Translations under genes and position numbers: made by a program
The notes under the pieces: generated by a model
Seen by the model: only the letters and a program-made list of their open reading frames with translations
The model's database searches: none
Told to the model about the DNA's origin: nothing
Shown: in pieces, positions 57,555 to 64,000 of the stretch
Position numbering within the stretch: the first letter of the stretch is position 1
How the letters are laid out: every line of letters begins with the position of its first letter
NCBI GenBank assembly: GCA_028023455.1
Contig: JAQFVV010006310.1
Location: 3,224,001-3,288,000, forward strand
Source: Epiperipatus broadwayi
Lineage: Eukaryota > Onychophora > Udeonychophora > Euonychophora > Peripatidae
Direction of reading: 5' to 3'
Length of the DNA stretch: 64,000 bases

Positions 57555-57587
57555 GCTAATCCTGCTGTCAAGCATGCATATAAATCT
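57555..57587 (+). CDS. DENND1: DENND1 micro-exon, 33 nt
   Basis: Eleven codons, ANPAVKHAYKS, phase 0, with acceptor TTACTGTTAG and donor TCT/GTAAGT. It matches ANPAMKTVYKF of vertebrate DENND1A. The vertebrate protein continues with an AKDHAKMGIKEVK segment and a long clathrin- and adaptor-binding tail. No exon for these was recognised in 57588-64000, so the gene probably continues beyond the window. Confidence 0.9.
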
Positions 57588-58245
57588 GTAAGTATAGCAT
57601 GCAATGTATTTTTTTTTTTAACATTATTATTATTAGGTGCCATTAAATCAGCATTGTCTTTGTGGTGTTCATATGACCTAGTATCTGGTTGGTTTTTCAA
57701 ACAATTCAAAGGTGCATTAGTTTTTATGATGATGAATTTCATCCATCTCTATGTAGATCATCTTCTTTACTCTCCAGATGAAAATAATCTGAAACTCATT
57801 CTTAAGCTAATGAAGATTAGCCAATTGGATTGACTTTGGGCAGAATCCCTAAAAAAAATTCTGAATTGTTTTGGGAAATCATTAGTTGCATGGAAAAATC
57901 TAAAATTTTATTCTGGTTTTGAATTGAATCTTGGATAGTAGACATGGCAGGAAAATATGCAAAAGCTTTTTTCTAAGAATACTTTGATGTTTACATTTTT
58001 CAAGATTAGATGAGGATCATATTTTTGGAGTACTTTATTCCCAAACTGTGGGGCAAAGTCATATCAGCAAAGCAAATTGGCCATGCTGACAAGTTTTTTT
58101 CATGTTGATTTATTACAAGAGCTCTGGCTATTTTTTCAGACAACTCTGATCATCTTTACTTTGACATTAATCTTGAAATGTAGCTTAACAAATAAAAAGG
58201 TTTTGTCCCCTTTTACATTTGCCCTGATAAAATAAGTAAATAATA
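57588..58245. other. Intron or flank, no feature recognised
   Basis: No exon or family seen beyond the last DENND1 micro-exon. Confidence 0.4.
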
Positions 58246-58249
58246 AGCA

Positions 58250-58345
58250 TATGATTTGTTGTTCAGAATTTCGTAAGAAATTTAAGCATCAAAAGTGACA
58301 GAGATGGATTATAATCCATGGGCATTGAACTCCAGAATCTCTCAT
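58250..58345 (-). repeat. tRNA-type SINE (family 1), minus copy
   Basis: The minus strand reads TGGAGTTCAATGCCCATGG, CCATCTCTGTCACTTTTGAT and TTCTGAACAACAAATCATAT, the family order. Confidence 0.6.
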
Positions 58346-59700
58346 TTTACTTAAATGAACGTCAGAAAAATGTCAGTGTAAAACAAGATTTTGTAGATTA
58401 TTTATTGCTATTAGAAGATATGACTGTAATCATCTCTCTACCAAATCTATCTTCAATTTTGTGGACTAGTTAATTCAACATAATGGCAATTAAGTATTCC
58501 TGTTTTTTTTTTTGTCATATATGAACAAAGTGGTCAAAATTTCAACTTAAATAGATGATTAAGTGGTAATGAAAAATGGATGATTGGAATCATCTATTTG
58601 ATAAACTGTTTGATATTGTTCGAGGTAACTGAAATTGGGTAAGTCTTCATCTTGATATTTGAATATCATGGAGAGGCTTTTAATTGTATTTACAGGACAT
58701 CATAATCAATTCAATTAACAAATATCTTAACTCATATTATGCTATGCAGTTAATGGCTTGAAATTTTAATAAGTAAGATTTGAACTAAAACTCATCAGGA
58801 CTATTATATAAGTCAGACAGAAGATCATCAATAAAAAAAGATATTTAAATGGGTATATTGCATAATGGAGATTTTTTGTCCATTGATATTTACTTTTACA
58901 TAGAATTAGTTTAAGATTATACAGAGATAAATCAGCTTCATTTAACACAAATTGAACATATCTTAGAAGTCATATGGTACTTTTTTGTGTGTTATGTTAT
59001 TCTTCAACAAAAGTTGTAAGATCATTGCAGTATGTAGTTGCCATGTTATATTTGTAAGTTGGCATAAGGTATTTGAAATTGTAAGATATTGACTAGTATA
59101 ATCTAAATGAAAGAAAGATTTGTAAATGCAAAGGAGATCTGTATTTGTACTGTCATTTGTCTTAGCTGGGTTACTCATACTTATATAGAAATTGCTTAGT
59201 TGAGAAAAAAAAAGTACTATTAACAAAAAGATTAAATATCTATAAGAATCATGGGATACTTCATTTTTTAATGTGGTACACAGCTTGCGAGAATATTCTG
59301 GAGGTGGGTAGGAAAACTTGTGTAGTTTGAGTTCTCCAAAGAGTTTCAGTTAATATCAGCAGTCAAGACGATAAAAGAGTTTTGAGCTTAAATGTTTTGG
59401 AAGGTCAATTCTGAATCACAGTTTTTTTATTATTATTATTATGCCTGAAGCATAGGCCTATGCCCATTTCTAATTCTTAATCTACAAATGGAAGATAATG
59501 AAGTAAGTTTTATAAAAGTTGAAAGTTAAGATTTGTAAGTTCCTTTGGATATTGGTCAGTGTAGTTTTTGTTTTTTGTAAACTTTAATTCAGCAGACATC
59601 CATCAAAAGAAGTTGCAGCAGATCACATATATTCCAGAAATAAATCCATTGCTAATATGTGTTGAAATTTGAAAATAAATTTAAAACATCACAAATTTAC
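58346..59700. other. Intron or flank, no feature recognised
   Basis: AT-rich with no supported feature. Confidence 0.4.
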
Positions 59701-59709
59701 TGTTATTGT

Positions 59710-60055
59710 ATTTATATAATAAAATACATGATTTTTTTTTTTTGTTCTCACTTACAATCTAGAAATTATTAAGCAAAAATATATAGGGATTGCAGTCAAA
59801 GAAATTGTAATGACAATCACATATATCCAAGAGATATATATTCATTGCAAGTATATGTTGAAATAAATAATGAACACATTACAATTTTGCCTATAATAAA
59901 ATACATGTTTGCACTTTCAATTACAATCTAGCAATTATTAAATGCAAACAAAATATAGCGACAGTCACGAATATGTGCTGAAATGGAAAAAAATAAATAA
60001 ATACATTAATTTTTTTTTCCTCAGGTTATAATCTAAAAATTATTTTTACATAAAC
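59710..60055 (+). repeat. ~173-bp diverged direct repeats
   Basis: AATAAAATACATG and TTACAATCTAG.AATTATTAA occur at about 59718 and 59891, with a weaker third copy near 60020. Confidence 0.6.
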
Positions 60056-60384
60056 TTCAGAGGTTGCATTATTTCTCAAATACAATTTACTGTTGAAGAT
60101 CGCATATCCTTGCAAAACTAGTTATAATTAAACTGATGATTTAAATGTTATTCCTAAATATTAGTGATATACAAATGCACAGCTAGACATGATTGAACTC
60201 ACCTGATATATGTAATGGTACTTAAGAAAAGTTAGTTTCTATTTCTCAGATCAGCTGTGATCTCTGGAGAGTTAAAGATTTTATATTAAGTATTATTATG
60301 TCATTTTAGTAGTACTTCTGTATGACTAAACTATTTTGATGTTAAAACCAAATTTATATATATATAAATATGTAAAAAAAAGAT

Positions 60385-60535
60385 TTTTTAAAAAATAATG
60401 TTTTTATGTAAACAGCCGACTAAAAAAATAGAATAATAACAAAGTAATCCGACTAAAAAAACAACATGTTTTTGGGTTGGATTGCTTTGTTATTTTTTAG
60501 TCTGCTATTTACATAAAAGCATTATTTTTAAAAAA
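60385..60535. repeat. Foldback repeat
   Basis: Arms of about 60 bases (TTTTTATGTAAACAGCCGAC and GTCTGCTATTTACATAAAAG at comparable positions) face each other across a short loop. Confidence 0.8.
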
Positions 60536-61017
60536 AATATTTTTTACAAATTATTTTTTTACTTTTTAGTTATATTTACATATTATTTTAAAAAATAGTT
60601 AAAACTACAAAAAAAATCTGACAAAAATTATAATTTAATAATAGGATGTGAAAATAAAAAAAATACACCCTCTAACAAACTCCTTCTAAATTTAAATATG
60701 TGATCATTTATCATATAAAAATATTTTTATATTGGCTTTTTAATTAAATATGAGTTAAATCAATATTAACAAAATTTTATTCTACAATGTAATATTTCCA
60801 TTGTCTTGATTATTAAGGAGTTTTCTTGTAAAGCATAATGATGTTCAAGTTAACAGATTTTTTTTTCATTGTTAAAAATTCAAAAATGTGGACATACATA
60901 CAGAAACCCAGACAGGGCAAGTTAATATAAAAATATTTAAAATAGAATCAAAGCAATAAAAGTACTAGCAAAATTACAAAATTTTCTTTGTAACCATGGT
61001 TTCATCTCAACAAATAG

Positions 61018-61335
61018 ATCTTCTCAAGTGAAAACCATTAACAAAAGCATGCATGTAAATATTCCCATATAACTACTCACAACTCAAAATAAATTTCAGT
61101 CATTCCTAACATTTTTTTTCATAGGATTGATGACCTCAGATCCACAATGATTAAAGAATATTTTTGATCTTTAAAAAAGAGTCAAAAAGATTCTTTTAAT
61201 TAATCATTTTGGTTGTGAGACCATCAATCCTATGAAAACTTTTTTTAATGTTAAGGATGATTGGCATTTGTTTTGAGCTGTGATTACTTACAGGTGTATA
61301 TTTATATTAGTAATTTTCACTTGAGAAAGTCTATT
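61018..61335. mobile_element. Foldback MITE with ~130-bp arms
   Basis: TTCTCAAGTGAAAACCATTA at the left and TTTTCACTTGAGAAAGTCT at the right are inverted ends. Inward, CATAGGATTGATG pairs with CATCAATCCTATG. No ORF. Confidence 0.78.
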
Positions 61336-61786
61336 TTGGCAGAAAAATCATGAACGTTAAAAAAAAAATTCTATTATGTTTATTTTATTCTATTTTGTTT
61401 ATAAGTGTGTTGTAAAATTTTCTGTCTTAAAACATGGAATAATTAGGCACTGATGTATTCTGACCAATATATGTTAATAATGTTTGTATGTTAGTTTTTG
61501 AAATATTTTTTAGATATAATTTGATATTTAGCTTTTCATTATCTTGAATTATATAATATAATTTTTATTTTTTGAAATGAAACGGAATTCTTTTTAGGTA
61601 ATATACAATTTTTACATGGAAACTACTTTTGTATTGCTTGAAATTTTTTATCTGATCTTTAATTTTTTTTATAAATTAATAAATAGATTTTTTTTAAAAA
61701 AAAAAGCTAACATTATTACTATCTTCTCAAGTTTAGGGTTTTAATCGTACTGTTGAAAAATTCTCTATTAATATATATATATAGAC

Positions 61787-62032
61787 ATTCAAACAGGAAA
61801 AACTTGATACGTATTGCCACTCAGTGCAAGTCAGAGTAATCAATGGATCTAGTGTGCAGTGCTCTTAGATCCAAACCTCCTCACTGACAAAGGCCACAAG
61901 CCAGAAACTAGTCTGGGGATATTGGATGAGTAGGCCCTAGATGGGGATTTTATGCACAAGCCTTCTGGCATCCATTGATTACTCTGGCTTGCACTGAGTG
62001 ACAATACATATAGAGTTTTTCCTGTTTGAATA
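61787..62032. mobile_element. MITE with ~60-bp terminal inverted repeats
   Basis: The left end is ATTCAAACAGGAAAAACTTG and the right end, inverted, is ATTCAAACAGGAAAAACTCT. CACTCAGTGCAAGTCAGAGT and the TCAATGGA that follows are repeated inverted in the right arm. Confidence 0.85.
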
Positions 62033-62935
62033 ACAGTTAAGAGCAAGCATAAGAAATGGTGATCATGTGATATGTAGACATATTGTGATAATCATGAATT
62101 GGGACACAATACTTGAAATGTATATAATTATAAATATAGGTATGCAGATATATATATATATATGACTGTACCATAAATAAAGTTTGTTTATGGAAAATAG
62201 TTATCACACAACATTTACATAATTATTCTATCATTCATTCTAGAAAAATTTATAAGAAATAAGCAAGGTCTAAATCTAAAATCCTTTTATGTAAATTAAT
62301 ATATTGGAGAATATACACTAAAAAGTAGCAACTGATGGACTAAAGTGTAGTGTGCAAAAGCTCTTTAATTAAATTCAGATTGATAATTATTTCAAATAAT
62401 GCTTATATAGAAGTATTATTCATTGTCAAAAATGTTTTAGATTAGAGACTCTCCTCAAAGATTAATGTTTAATTTTGTTGACAGAATGTATATTTGTTAT
62501 TTATGAGTATAATAAACTCATTTATTTTATTTCTGTTTTTGTTTATTTTAATGCGTTCTGGCTGGTATGTATAAACAGTGGAATATGCAGCAGATGGCTG
62601 CAGTTATTAGGTGACCTGAAGTTCACAGGCAGCAGTTGTTGATGTAGTTAAAAGGAACTTGTAATTAATAATAGTTTGCCAGTGGTAACTAGCATGGTAA
62701 CATTCATTAATTGAAAAAATTGCAACATTTGTATATGAATTAAACAAACTCAGATAATGGCATTTCAAAATATTGAGAAGGAATTTGACATTAGCATGCA
62801 GCAAATTGATGTTTTTACATGGAACACATAGAAAATGTATATTCATTAATAAGATAGAGGATGACAATCTAAAGCTAGTGACACTGATATGGCTAGCAGG
62901 CAAAGAATTCTGAAAATAGCAAAAGACATTGTGAA
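62033..62935. other. No gene recognised
   Basis: AT-rich; the last part may already belong to the broken gypsy element that follows, but no domain could be read. Confidence 0.35.
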
Positions 62936-62939
62936 CTGA

Positions 62940-64000
62940 AACATCCAGAAATAGTGCACCTTGAGATCAAAGAAAAATTAAATACATACTTCGAACCAAA
63001 GATGTCTAAATGGGTATCATATCTATGTTTTAGAATTAGTAGACTAGCACTGAATGAGAAGTATCAGCAATATGATATAGCATTGTGGGAAGTAGTGAAA
63101 CGATCTGAATTTAATGTTGAATTGTATGACATGCTTCTTGGGCAATAGCTATGGGGAGGGAGGGTGACTAAACAATAAATTATATCAAGTGGTGGTGGAT
63201 AAATGTATAACAAGGGTTAGTCATGGAAGATGTTGCAGAATTCCAAAATAATGCAACACATAAAATGACAATGGATAAAGCTGATATTCAGACCATGAGC
63301 TGTCAAAGTCCTATGAAGGCTTTTGTATTCTATAGTTGTGGTGAGAAGGCCATTTAACGAAGGTCTTCAAAACTGACAAATACCAGTCTTTTACAGCATG
63401 TTTGTCACATAAAAGTTAAAGTAAGAAAAAGAGAGTTACAAGCATATTTCAAATAGTGGAGAAGAGTAAGAGTAAAATTGAAGAAAAACACTAAACAGTG
63501 TAAGTAATAACCATATTTGTTTTAATATATGAATTCTTGGACAAAAAAAAAAACAATATAAAAATTGATAATGGCATGGGTTTGTCCTTAATTTAACTAA
63601 AAGATTGGACAAATTTAATAAAGAAGGCAAGAAAGAGCATCACTATGAAAAAGTGAATGTTATAGCCATGGATGTAAATGGAATTGATATACGAAACAAA
63701 GTAATGGTATCGGTCAAGTTGAAAAACTAAAATAAAATGACTGCTGTTATATGTTATGAAAAGAGACTTTACTCCAATTGACATAATCAAGAAAATACAG
63801 CTGGAGACCAAAGTCCTAACCAGGCATGCACAGCTGTTTAAGTCAGCACTAGCAGGGTTTAAACCAGTCGACATAGAGCTAGTTTAAAATGCACAGCCCA
63901 TTGCTTGCAAACCTTAAAAGGTTTGATTTCCCTAAGATCAAAAGTGGAAGAAGCTATTCAAGACTTAGTTAAAAGAAACATGCTAACTCCAATAGAAGTG
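62940..64000 (+). pseudogene. Ty3/gypsy retrotransposon, broken, runs off the window
   Basis: A 64-codon frame (62954-63148) reads HLEIKEKLNTYFEPKMSKWV and CFRISRLALNEKYQQYDIAL, then SEFNVELYDML, the capsid pattern of gypsy Gag. Near 63330, VFYSCGEK is the remains of a zinc knuckle with its first Cys lost. The protease-RT linker reads LFKSALAGFKPVDIELV, a stop, then NAQPIACKP. The start of reverse transcriptase follows at 63938-64000 (SKVEEAIQDLVKRNMLTPIE), matching the VE.EI..LVK.GVL.PVE motif. Several stops and frameshifts are present. The catalytic part lies beyond 64000. Confidence 0.8.

Overview
The window looks like nuclear DNA of an invertebrate animal. It is very AT-rich, its one host gene has introns up to about 11 kb with GT/AG junctions, and it is crowded with animal-type transposons (RTE, Penelope-like, Ty3/gypsy, mariner, hAT, pogo/Tigger-like, tRNA- and 5S-derived SINEs). 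I cannot name the phylum from the sequence alone. Family identities come from motif recognition; no database search was run.

The host gene is a DENND1 (connecdenn) orthologue on the plus strand, a DENN-domain exchange factor for Rab35. Six exons are visible: 32170-32215, 35166-35267, 45969-46196, 46288-46425, 57421-57459 and 57555-57587. They join in frame and cover the end of the cDENN region, the dDENN region and the start of the C-terminal tail. Earlier and later exons were not found. The third visible exon starts with a perfect donor sequence (TTTTAG/GTAAGT), so splicing it rebuilds a 5' splice site. That is the layout of a recursive-splice exon.

Region 1-13.6 kb: a broken RTE fragment (1-990); a composite Penelope-like block (3326-7416) inside about 155-bp inverted arms; MITEs; a decayed mariner; a LINE fragment. 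Region 13.6-16.3 kb: a complete 2.7-kb LTR element with 174-bp LTRs, a CATAT target duplication, a tRNA-Leu-type primer site and a purine tract. Its 739-codon ORF runs Gag, zinc knuckles, protease and reverse-transcriptase linker, then switches to a long coiled coil in place of RT, RNase H and integrase. Region 16.8-31 kb: several inverted-repeat DNA elements (one with a nested hAT MITE, one carrying telomere-like repeats), a pure TTA microsatellite of about 157 units and minisatellites.

Region 31-57 kb (DENND1 introns): a dispersed tRNA-type SINE, mostly in the gene's orientation; a 5S-derived segment beside one SINE; a full-length RTE (46530-49484, antisense); a decayed hAT transposase; a probable solo LTR; and a repeat family containing hammerhead-ribozyme sequences. 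One hammerhead copy (31575-31629) keeps the whole conserved core. The same family forms a tandem array of about 360-bp units at 56-57 kb. Region 57.6-64 kb: intron or flank with foldback elements and the start of a broken gypsy element running off the end.
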